Positions 54,665-64,000 of a DNA stretch of 64,000 bases are shown here, piece after piece. How positions within the stretch are numbered: the first letter of the stretch is position 1; the number at the start of each line of letters is the position of its first letter. The notes under the pieces were generated by a model. That model searched no databases. It was not told where the DNA came from and saw only the letters and a program-made list of their open reading frames with translations. Location of the stretch: assembly GCF_030272615.1 (NCBI RefSeq), contig NC_081409.1, positions 18,602,260-18,666,259 on the forward strand, written 5' to 3'. Origin of the DNA: Cryptomeria japonica. Lineage: Eukaryota > Streptophyta > Pinopsida > Cupressales > Cupressaceae. The position numbers were made by a program, and so were the translations under genes.

Positions 54665-56650
54665 AATTTCTACTAGTCATAATAAAGAAGTCGTGGGTCC
54701 TTGGCTTTAGCTCTGAGTGGCAATGGACAATCAAATTCCAAATTTCTATATGCTTTAGCCTGAGTCCCCAAAATGATTTCATTTTGCACCCATGACATTA
54801 TTTCTTTTATGTGAATGCCACCAATGCATAACAAGGGATTCCACTCATTATCAGAAGTCACAACATAGTTATGCAAATAAAATTCATAAAAAAAATTCTT
54901 AACAGTTGTTGGAGAGGTCTGATGAGCATTATAAAATTCTTCTAGGGTATCTAAAGAATGACTAAGGTCTCTAATAATACGGTTTAGCTTAAAACTTAAA
55001 TACTGCTCTTTTAAATGCAAGGCATAAACCCTTGGGGGAACCCTACATTGTATCAACTTAGGAATCATACTAGCAATTGTGTCAACTTTAGCTTCCAATT
55101 CTGCAATTGGATTACCCTCTTTTCAACTTCTTTCTATTGCTTATCAATAATTCCATGTAACCTAGCCCTCTCTATCTCCCACTACCTATAAAATGTAAGT
55201 GCAATAGACAAAATAGTGAGAGATAAAGGAGGTCTATTAGCTGTTACCTAAGGGTGTGGGATTTCTTCAACAGGTTCTTCAAATTGTTCCGCTACATGTG
55301 CTAGACTTGAAATTTTGTTGGCTCCATGTTCTTCCTGTGATTTAACCTATGTTGGACTCTCATGTTCTTCTTCTGATGTTTCTACTAAAATAACCTCCAT
55401 TGCATACCCTATTGGTCGAACTTTTTGTCTACTCCATCAAGTCCTTCTTGCATACACTTTCAGAGTAGCTGTAGGAGAATTTTCTTTCGGCCTACACCTT
55501 TTAGCTGCAGGAGAAACCTACGTTGCTTGAGGTTGCTCCATGGTTTCTCCTTTTGCATCAATTGTCCATGTTTCTTTCCCTTTCCCTTTAAAAGATGTTT
55601 CTTTGAAAATGAGTGGAGGGCTGCTCAATATTTGTTTCAATCACCATTTCTTCTGCAACAATCAAAGATTCATTGGCAATAGGAGGTTCTTTTCCTACGA
55701 AAAATCCTAGGAGATGAGGGCTCTCCTATATCCTCCTCTTGGGCTGCTAATTCTTCTGTAGAAAGAGAATCTTCAACCCTAAATTGTAGTATATCTTCAA
55801 ATACCCCCCATGCCATTTGAGAAACATCCCTAAGAGAACATTCTAGTAACAATTTTATCAAGCCATGATGACTGACAAAATGATTTCCACCCTTTCATGT
55901 TTCTTTTGCACTTATAAAAATAAGGTGATATAGAAAGTTGGGAACATTTACCCTTTGACCATGTCGTAAATGACTAAGCAATTTAAAATGGACCGAATGC
56001 AAATTTGAATACCTTCCATCACATGTAATGTATTTCATTACATACAATGCCACCTAGGGACATTCTACTGGAAGAAATACCCGTTTGGTTCCCTGCTTGT
56101 CTACCGCCAGAGGTCCATCTGTGGGGTGTGTAAACTATGCCCTAACGCTTCTCGCATCCTTTGATTTAGGAAATAAATCTCCTTCCCGCGACAACCCAGT
56201 AGCTTCAGCTATTCGTTGCTCTGTGGCAATGACTCTCAATCCCTTGACAGAGGTCTCACCTTCATTGAATGTACGCATGAATTCCGAGGTGATTCCCTCA
56301 TTGAAATCCGTTATTTTTCAGAAAATAATCAATCCACCCATGCATACGGAAGTAATGCTCACATTGGAAATCCTGCAGCAACGTGTCATGAATTACAGGT
56401 TCATGGCAGATAAGATCTCCACCCATGACTATTTTGGCTCACACAATAATTTCCGCAGTAGAGAAAGAGGGACTGGAATAACCTGCAGAACTGAAAATAT
56501 TTGTTCAAAAATATCTTACTTACTTCCAGTAATTTTCATTGATTTCGGTAGTAGGATGCATTTCTCACTCGTACCAATGAATGTCTCATTCAAAAATGAT
56601 GCTAGGAAAATCAAAGAAAGTTACTGACAAGGATGAATAATTACTTAGAA
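54665..56650 (-). pseudogene. Element K additional 3' reading frame (function unknown)
   Basis: Located between integrase and the 3' LTR, read right to left. Visible text includes EGETSVKGLRVIATEQRIAE and ATGLSREGDLFPKSKDARS (about 56240-56150), then LAVDKQGTKRVFLPVE, MKYITCDGRYSNLHSVHFKL and HLRHGQRVNVPNFLYHLI. A 63-codon frame ends at 55670, and a 141-codon frame spans 55098-54673 with NFFYEFYLHNYVVTSDNEWN. Several stops and shifts split it. Extra frames at this position occur in Athila (env-like) and related plant gypsy elements, but I see no signal peptide or membrane segment, so env is not supported. Role unknown. Confidence 0.6.
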
Positions 56651-57130
56651 ATCAGACCATAAAACACCCCCAACTTATGATGACACGTGTCCACGCATGC
56701 GGAAAGGACAGAGGGAAGGCTACGCAAATTTAAAATAGGCAATAATCATAGCAAAATAATAAATGCATAATTAATAAAAAATAAACTATGTACATACTTG
56801 TAGTCATGCTAATAAATGTTGCATGAAACAATTAGCTTAATAAAAAGGGGTGAAATGTGATGATGTGACATGAATGAAGTGATAGACAGAGAAATGAAAT
56901 GGGATGACATGGATGGGAAAATTATTAATGAAGAATAATATTTCCATAAGACATGGAAATATCTTTATGAAAGCATGCTTGAAGAATTTATTGAGTGCTA
57001 GGAACGCTCCCTCCAGAAGCTGCAGGAACCACGCTCTGAATGTATACTCCAATTGCTGCAGGAACTGATGTTTGATCTTGACTGGTGAATTGCTACAAGA
57101 ACTATTCTTTGGTTGCGGGCTTATGATATA
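56651..57130 (-). other. K spacer with internal purine tract
   Basis: This lies between the end of integrase and the 3' frame. It contains the internal ATAAGTTGGGGGTG tract (about 56665-56678). Reading on the - strand, weak coding continues from integrase to about 56990 (text such as QSVVPAASGGSVPS) and then stops. Confidence 0.5.
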
Positions 57131-58300
57131 GGCGTAGTCGATGACCATTGACTAGAATCTTGAACCATACTGGATCAATAGTGGTCAAACAAACTGCTCC
57201 ATTTGTGAAAACTTCTTCTATTTCATATGGGCCTAACCATCTTGTTTGCAACTTTCCCATAGTATCTTTATATCTAAAATCATACAGCAGCGCCCAGTCA
57301 CCTGTTTTAAATTTCCTCTCCTTTATGTACTTATCATGCCATTTAACTCTTTGATTTTGAATAAGTTTTATTTATTGGACAACCATCTTCCTCAGCTCAT
57401 CCAAAGCATTTAATTGGAGAATGTGGCCTCTTTGTGCTTCAGAGAGAGTCATATTCAGTGGTAGAGTTGTTCTTAGAGTTTTGTGTTCAAACTCAATGGG
57501 GCATCATTGTTGTTTTTCCATACACCATTTCAAAAGGTGTAAAACGAATTGGTGTCTTCCATGTTTTTTCTGTATGCCCAAATGGCTTCAGGAAGTCTTT
57601 GTGACCAATCTTTCTTAAGAAGAGCTATTGTCTTGGTAAGAATGGCTTCCAAATCCTTGTTTGTGACTTCTATTTGACCATTTGCTTGTGGATGATATGG
57701 GGTGGACTTCTTATGTCTGATATTATATTCATTAACCAATACTGCAATCAATATGGACGTAAACTGTGGTCCTTGGTATGAAACAATCTCTTTTGGAACT
57801 TCATACCTGGTAAATATTTCTTCATAGAGAAATTCAACTACTTTATTATCTCTTGCATGTGTCATAGCTTGTGCTTCCACCCATTTGGTAACATAGTTAG
57901 TGCATACTAGAATATAAGATTTTTCATTTGAAGGAGGATCAATTGGCCCAACAAAATCTAATCCCCATTTATCAGATGGTGCAACTAATATTTGGGGATA
58001 TAATGACATTTCATCAGATTTGGTAGGCCTACCCATGTGCTAGCATCTATCACATTTCCTAGTATATTGTGTTGCATCCTTATATAATGTTGGCCAATAA
58101 TATCCTATGCCAAGTATTTTAAGTGTTGTTCTTTTAGCAGCAAAATGTCCTCCACATGGCTCATCATGATATGCATGAAGGATATCATATGTTTCATCCT
58201 CTGTAATACATCTTCTCATGACTTGGTCAAGTCTAGTATAAAATAAACAATCAGCAATCCATGAGAAATTAAAGCTTTTCTCAACTAGCAGTCTTCTTTC
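57131..58300 (-). pseudogene. pol: Element K integrase
   Basis: The HHCC zinc finger spans HAYHDEPCGGHFAAKRT to KCDRC (about 58165-58040). The core has WGLDFVGPI with first Asp intact (about 57958) and NGQIEVTNKD with Glu region intact. The second catalytic Asp is Tyr (IVSYQGPQF; codon 57776-57778). A C-terminal GPY-type block, TRWLGPYEIEEVF...VNGHRLRLY, lies at about 57245-57140. No chromodomain is seen. The frame breaks near 57530 and a stop occurs at about 57375. Confidence 0.88.
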
Positions 58301-59700
58301 TTTAGGAGACAAATGAATTGGCATTTTATTAGCAGCTAAATAATTGGCAATATTAGCATACCAGGGAGTACGTGCTTTTATAAGGAACAAATGTTCATCT
58401 GGAAAAACATCATCTATGGCTGCAGGATCATCCTGCAATTGAAGCCTAGAAAGATAATCTGCAACCACATTCGATTTACCTAGTTTATCATCAACTGTAA
58501 TGTCAAGTTCATGGATCAATAGTAACCAACGAGCCAATCTCCCTATAATTGAAGGTTTATTCATGAGATATCTGATTGATGTATGATTAGTGTGCACAAA
58601 TATCAAATATCTTGTTATATAATGCCTAAATTTGTTGAGTGCATATATAACTGCTAAAATTTCCATTTCAGTGACAGTGTAATTAAGCTCAAGCCCCTGC
58701 ATGTTTTTGCTGATATAATAAATTGCACTTTCCAAATTGTCAATCTTTTGTCCCAAAACTGCTCCTATGGCATAATGTGGTGCATCTGTATGAATATGAA
58801 AATGTAAGAACCAACTCGGACCCTTAAGGACTAGTGCTTGATTCAATGCTTGTATGAGCTTCAAGAGAGCTTCATTGCATGAGGAAGTCCAATTAAATTC
58901 TATATCCTTGGTCAAAAGAGAATATAAAGAGCTTTCAATTTTGCTGAAATCTTTGATAAACCTCCTATAATATCCAGCATGACCAAGAAAACTCCTGACA
59001 TCTTTTTTCTTTACCGGTGCAGGGATATTCTCAATGACTTATATTTTTGTTGGGTCAACTTGTATTCCATTTATAGAGATATGATGACTAAGAACTATAC
59101 CTTCTTGCATCATCATGAAGCAATTTTCACTATTCAATGATAAATTGTAGTCTTCACACCACTGTAAAAATTTCTTTAGGTTCTTCAATGCCTCTTCAAA
59201 TTCTGAACCATAGGTGGTAAAATCATTCATATAGATTTTCATGTTGTCCTGAGAAATATCTGAAAATATGCTTATCACTTCTCTTTGAAAAGTAGCTGGA
59301 GCATTACATAATCCAAAAGGAAGAACAAAATATGCATATATTCCCCAAGGACAAGTAATTCTTGCTCCTCTGGAGCAATTTGAATCTGGTTGTAGCCACT
59401 GGATCCATCAAGGAATGAGAAGTACCGCTTCCCTACCAAGGAGTCTAATACCTGATCTACAAATGGTAATGAAAAATGATCTTTTCTAGTTGCCAAGTTT
59501 AAAGCTCTGTAATCCACACATATCTGCCATTTGCCTCCTTTCTTGGGAACTATCACTAGAGGTGACACCAATTGACTATCCAAGATAGGATAAATAAATC
59601 CAGCATTTAATAATTTCTGCAATTCCTCTTTAACTATTTCTCTTAATGCAGGATTAATTCTTCTTTGTGGTTTCTAAGTGGTCTACAACCCTATTTTATG
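58301..59700 (-). pseudogene. pol: Element K reverse transcriptase-RNase H
   Basis: Reading right to left, RT begins near 59675 with NPALREIVKEELQKLLNAGF, then SPLVIVPKKGGKWQICVDYR and FSFLDGSSGYNQI (about 59430). A frameshift follows at about 59340, then the catalytic box as IYMNDF (YMDD with Asp changed to Asn, codon 59225-59227). RNase H follows in a 291-codon frame (58915-58040 including linker) with HTDAPHYAIGAVLGQ, TVTEMEILAVIYALNKFRHY and SNVVADYLSRL. The polymerase active site is lost. Confidence 0.9.
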
Positions 59701-60720
59701 TAGATACGGTGGGTACAAACTGTAGGATCAATTCCATGCATGTCCTTGTAATCCCATGCAAAAGAATGTTTATGACATTTAAGCAAGTCAACCAGTGTTA
59801 TTCTTTGAGTCTCTATGAGTTGATTGTTGATTTTCAAATATTTGTTTGAATCAACTTACACTTTGATAGTAAGATCAATCTGAGATGCTTCAGAAAGATG
59901 AGAAGTGCAGACTTCCTGTGGCAACAAGGTGTGCAGAATATCAATGGCTGCAAGAAAGTCTGATTCTAGAATATTTGATACTAACTCCTGCGACTGTTGC
60001 TCGTCTTAACTAGTTTGTCATAATTTTATAGAGAATTGAATCATCATCATGAAGTTGTATGAATGGTCCTCTATTAATCATCATAAGATGATTGACAGAG
60101 TCGACTCCTTCCTCATATTCTTCTCCAAAGTTAGGCCAAACGACTTGTTGTTGATCAAATTGGGGCTGAGCAGGAGAATATAGAGCCAAAGTTTTGGTAC
60201 TATTTCCATCTGAAATAGTCATATCGCTTGATTGGTATCCAATATATGCATCAACTGTAGCAAGCCAAGGTCTTCCCAAAATCTCTAGATATCCTCCCAA
60301 TGTGGCTTTAGGAGACATGAACATAAAGTCTGGAGGATATTCCCAAGAATCCAAAGCAACAACTATATCTTCAATCATACCATCAAGCCGAACTGTGGAA
60401 CCGTCTGCAAGGTGTAGGACTGTAGGTGTAGGTCTGAGACTAGTTATTTCAAGTTGCTCCATAATATTTCTTTTCATGACATTAATGGTTGCTCCCAAAT
60501 ATATTAAAGCATTCTTTATCTGAGTGCCATTGATGACTATGTTCACAACATGGCTACCAGGATCAACATATTTAGGAATTGAAACCTTTCCTAACATAAT
60601 ATTAGCCAATTGACCCATTACATGCACTATTTGCGGATCTTTTTTCTTTCTACCAGGTTTATTTAGACATGCCTCCTTAAGTGCCTTACCGTACACAGGG
60701 ACATCCTAATAGCTTGTAAT
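59701..60720 (-). pseudogene. pol: Element K protease
   Basis: A 228-codon frame (60696-60010) carries LNKPGRKKKDPQIVHVMGQL and then the aspartic protease fold. The active-site motif reads LIYLGATINVM where the usual form is DLGA: the catalytic Asp is Tyr (codon 60499-60501). LADGSTVRLDGMIEDIVVAL and ILGRPWLATVDAYI complete the retropepsin domain. About 300 bp to RT contain an unrecognised linker with stops. Confidence 0.88.
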
Positions 60721-62579
60721 AATAAAATTTTAACACGTACATGTTTCAACTGATCTATGATATCAAAACTTTGTTCCTCTTCCTCTAGAATCTATCTAGC
60801 TTGCAACCTCTGAGGAAATGGGGGTATTTGCTGATTTTGAGGTATTTGGGTTGTTGGACTAGAGATTTCTTGTTCTTTTGGTATCTCAATTATAACTGGT
60901 GGAGACAGGTTGGGTAAAGTTGTCCCAGATCTGAAATGAATATCACTTATAGAAAGAGAATAAGTTGGGTATTGGTTAAGGTCAGTTGAATAAACTTGTT
61001 GTTGTTGTTGAGGTTTGCTATTAGGATTTAGCATTGGTTGAGTGGGAAACTGTGTAGGTTTAGGTGGAACAATATTGGCTATAGGAGGAGGCATTATTGT
61101 AGGTGGTTGTGGCAGCTACATAGGTAGTTGATAACTAGATGACTGATTTGTCCATGGCTGACCTCCCCTCCATTGAGGAGCTGGTTGCCAATTTCCTTGA
61201 AATTTTTGCCATGGTCCCTGAGGTTGAGACCAATTTCCTTGTGGTTGATGCCATTGTGGAGTTTGATTGGAAAAATGCTTCCCTTGGTCTTATTGATTAT
61301 ACCAATTTGGATAACTTCCAAAATTTTGAGCATATGGAGATTTCCATTGATTATTTTGTGCATAGGAATTTCCACTATAACCAGAAAAAGAGAGTGGATC
61401 GGGAGGCATACCTTGTCTTAGAAAATTTGACCTCCTTTGAGCAACACAGAAAACTTGTTCATCATCACCTTGTATTGTCTTGAAATCAGGAACTTCAAGA
61501 TTTGCAACCATTTTACATCTGCAGTCTCGTTTCCTCTATCTACAATGCGGGCAAAATTCTGAAAGAACTACATCAACTTCCTCATGTTTCTTCTTAGCTG
61601 AAAGTGTGTCCAATTGAGTAGTCATATTGTATATGATATCCTCTTTAAAATCCTTCAACAAATGGCTAAGCTCCATTCAGGAAACTCCATTACCAGATGT
61701 TGATGAAGAAACTCCCGACTTGAAATGCCTACTCTTCTTTGAAGCAAATCTGGAATACTTCTGACAAATTTGTCCAATGGCATTCCATGTTGATTGTGTT
61801 ATATCACCTCCTCCCATAAGATCCAAAGCATATGTGCATTCATCATTGATTCCTCTTAAGAATATTAGCTTAAGAGACTCTTCATTTAGAGTGTTATGCT
61901 TGGACTTCTTGACACTGAATAGAAATCTCTCCAGATAATCTTCTAGACTCTCATCTTCTTTGTGTGTCATTCTAAAAATATCATCCCCATGATAGTCAGT
62001 CCCTCTACAATAATCTTTTTATTTCGTAAGAAACAATCATTTCATCTCATCCCATGTAGTGATTGTGCTACTCCCTAGACTCATAAACCATCTCAAAGTT
62101 GACTCTTTCAAAGTGGCAGGGGATATTTTGAGTCTATGGGCATCTGTAGTATAATCAAAACTCATATAAAGAACATCAAACTCAAACAAGAATGTGTCAT
62201 GGTCTTCTATCACTAATCCATAGAATTTAGGAAAGGAAGAAGCTAGAATGTTCTTGAGATTAGCATTATCATGTTGATCAGAAATAGGGAACTCAAATGT
62301 TGGTGTCACGGGTGGAGGTGGGTTATTCCCACTAGGGGGTGGATTTCCTTGCATTGGGATTTTGAGAGGAGTTACTAAATGAAGTTCCTCTTCAGGAGGT
62401 CCAAAGAGAAAATGGAGGTTGTTCTCAGGAAGTTCAAATTTAGGAGGGTTCAAATTATCTGGGATTTGATATAGTGCAGCAAAAGGATTTACATCTGGGG
62501 GGTCATGTGCATTGAGTCTTGCATGATTAGGATGGTTGGGAAGGAATCTACCTTGAGCATCTCTTCTTCGTCTATGCAT
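60721..62579 (-). pseudogene. gag: Element K gag
   Basis: The start at 62579 (MHRRRRDAQGRFLPNHPNHA) is the first ATG after the primer site. A proline-rich N-terminus leads into the retrotransposon gag domain (SFPKFYGLVIEDHDTFLFEF, STLRWFMSLGSSTITTWDEM at about 62060). After a stop comes EDESLEDYLERFLFSVKKSK. Then a region of Q/N/W/P-rich text (SSYQLPM, PPPIANIVPPKPTQ) and LSISDIHFRSGTTLPN. No CCHC knuckle is seen, although some Cys codons near 61540 may be its remains. Three to four breaks divide it. Confidence 0.85.
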
Positions 62580-62678
62580 GCAGATTCATGAGAATTTCTT
62601 TAGACAAACTGGGTTATCAAAAACAACTATACTGAAAACTAAAAATAATAACCATAACAGGTTCTTAGTTTGACACCA

Positions 62679-62696
62679 TCCTCGGAAACGACGCCA
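62679..62696 (-). other. Primer-binding site of K (tRNA-Asp-like)
   Basis: On the - strand it reads TGGCGTCGTTTCCGAGGA, four bases after the LTR end. It resembles the TGGCGCCGTTGCCGGGGA-type site of Tat/Athila elements with a few changes. Confidence 0.7.
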
Positions 62697-62700
62697 AAAA

Positions 62701-63201
62701 TGTTTGCTTCACCAATAGGAATAATAACTATAGTTAAGGTCTCAACCCAAAGTTTGGAAATTTACTCTGTGTAGTTACTATCTCCATAACTGAAGTTCAT
62801 TTGTTTATCAACCCGGGGATGTATTACTTGAAATGGGTCTGCATTATATATGCACTAAGTTCCTATGATAGCTATCCTGCATTACTGCAACAACTAAACC
62901 TATTTGGAATAAGCAAGCAAGAATTATAACAACTGAATGGCTACAGGAAGACTATGTATTAATATAGAACTCAATTAAAGAACTATTAACTAAGTACAAA
63001 GCTGACAAACATGAATTAATATGTTTGCTTTGGTTGTAGGAATAGTCACAGGATCTATTTCTAGTGGCTGCATGAACAGTCAATTGTCAGAATGCCTACT
63101 GTAGTAGAAAAGGAAACTAAATTTAACAAAAGCACAAGAACATTCACCAAGTGGGCCCCCTTGGATGAGTGTATCCGGGCTTCCAAGATAACTCTAAATA
63201 C
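62701..63201 (-). repeat. Element K 5' LTR, 3' part only
   Basis: This is homologous to 52920-53410. Homology ends at CTCTAAATAC (63201). The U3 side, about 770 bp, is not found in the remaining window. Confidence 0.85.
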
Positions 63202-64000
63202 CCTTTTTGATTCGTTGAAAGCTCACTTTTGCTTGTGTCTCATTTGAAACTAACTTATTCCATGAAACCTGATACTTTATTGTGGATCGCTGATGTAAGT
63301 GATTTTTTATTGTGGATTGTGCACAAAAAGAAGGAATGAAAGGATAATGCTCCTCAAAACATGCAATGCTAGGGTTCCACTTCCATCACTAGGTTTAGGA
63401 TCTGCCCCTAGTTATAGATAGAACCTAATTTATTACGGGTGGAAGGAAAGAGATGGACAGGGGTTTTATTTTTTATGGCAAGCCAATCTTAGGTATATCA
63501 ATAACAAGCAATGATGGGGTTGAAAAGTTTATTATGGAATGATATGTTGTTAGTATGTGCAAAGTGAAAGGGCAAAATTGAGTCTCGAAGGAGGGAGGAG
63601 AAAAAGTCTCTACACATGGCACTGACAACCTATTTGTCTTTATAATACTTTCCTAGGGCACCACCGAAGTGGTTTTTAGAGTTAGACAAATTTATTTCTC
63701 TTTACTTTTTTTTCCATTTTTCATTTTTTTTTGCATCACAAGGTGCTTGTTTGCCAAGTATTCACCAAAGTGACGATTTTTTTATATTTTTGTTTTTTAT
63801 ATTTTTCATTTTTTTCATTTGTTATTATTTTTTATTTTTTATTAGGATACTTTTAAAAGCTATGTGTAAAACTTGTGAAGGTCAATTCTACTAATAAGAT
63901 CATCCAGTGATTCTTCATCTAGTGTTATCGTGAAGGTACGTGAAAATGTCATCGTACCAAGGAGAATTGGGACCAACAACACATATTAATTCAGATGGAG
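63202..64000. other. Unassigned right end of window
   Basis: This does not match the missing part of the K LTR. A T-rich stretch (63690-63845) is low complexity. No reading frame or element end is recognised. It may be another insertion into the K LTR extending beyond the window. Confidence 0.4.

Larger units (their letters stand above)
52920..63201 (-). mobile_element. Ty3/gypsy element K (Ogre/Tat/Athila-like)
   Basis: Reading on the - strand, the order is 5' LTR (only its last ~500 bp match, 63201-62701), primer site, gag, protease, RT, RNase H, integrase, an additional 3' reading frame, polypurine tract and 3' LTR (54184-52920). Integrase lies after RNase H, which defines gypsy. The primer site of the GGCGTCGTT type, the long 3' region with its own frame, and the lack of a visible chromodomain suggest the Ogre/Tat/Athila group; exact lineage is inference. 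All frames are broken. Confidence 0.9.

Noticed and set aside
56085..56627. 180-codon open frame on the + strand inside K
   Set aside because: It is antisense to the additional 3' frame of K, whose - strand text is collinear and protein-like. The + frame has no recognisable domain.
54665..56650. Envelope gene of K
   Set aside because: No signal peptide, transmembrane segment or cleavage site could be seen, so only an additional frame of unknown role is supported.

Overview
This window is plant nuclear DNA made almost entirely of nested, decayed LTR retrotransposons. No intact host gene, tRNA, rRNA or CRISPR array was seen. Plant origin is shown by plant-type Ty1/copia polyproteins primed by initiator tRNA-Met, a Ty3/gypsy element whose primer site resembles the tRNA-Asp type of the Ogre/Tat/Athila group, and a broken plant-mobile-domain (PMD) gene. 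The depth of nesting, the large LTRs and the heavy stop-codon load suit a very large genome. A gymnosperm such as a conifer is my guess, but the sequence alone does not prove it.

Region 1 (1-27997, + strand) is one Copia element, B, whose 5' LTR begins just upstream of the window. Four elements lie inside it. A tandem Copia array, A (199-12022), sits in the 5' LTR. A full-length Copia element, C (16439-23089), sits in the reverse-transcriptase region. Two solo LTRs, D (24398-25712) and E (26220-27452), sit in the 3' LTR. Each insertion is bounded by TG/CA-type ends and a 5-bp target duplication, and the two B LTRs serve as each other's uninterrupted reference.

Region 2 (28003-38485, mainly - strand) is an older host sequence, G. 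It carries an unrecognised reading frame of about 750 residues behind a leader of degenerate GGTTCC/GGATCC-type repeats. Copia element F (33946-37460, - strand) inserted into that leader. A segment containing most of G and the truncated end of F was then duplicated, with about 1.2 kb of very AT-rich DNA between the copies.

Region 3 (38486-52330, + strand) starts with a 48-bp minisatellite. A PMD-type pseudogene follows, split by a very large solo LTR-like insertion, I (39146-50160), which itself contains Copia element H (42178-48931). An ATGATG-rich low-complexity tract follows the pseudogene.

Region 4 (52920-63201, - strand) is a gypsy element, K, with gag, protease, RT, RNase H, integrase and an extra 3' reading frame. 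Each of protease, RT and integrase has lost one catalytic aspartate. Its 5' LTR is cut off at 63201, and the last 800 bases are unassigned.

All coding regions are pseudogenes, so nothing here is likely to work as a pathway. The most interesting signals are non-coding and shared by several Copia elements. They are two hairpins near the LTR 3' end with compensatory stem changes, an inverted repeat around the polypurine tract/LTR junction, and a GCCGAC plus GACC...GGTC module just upstream of the TATA box.
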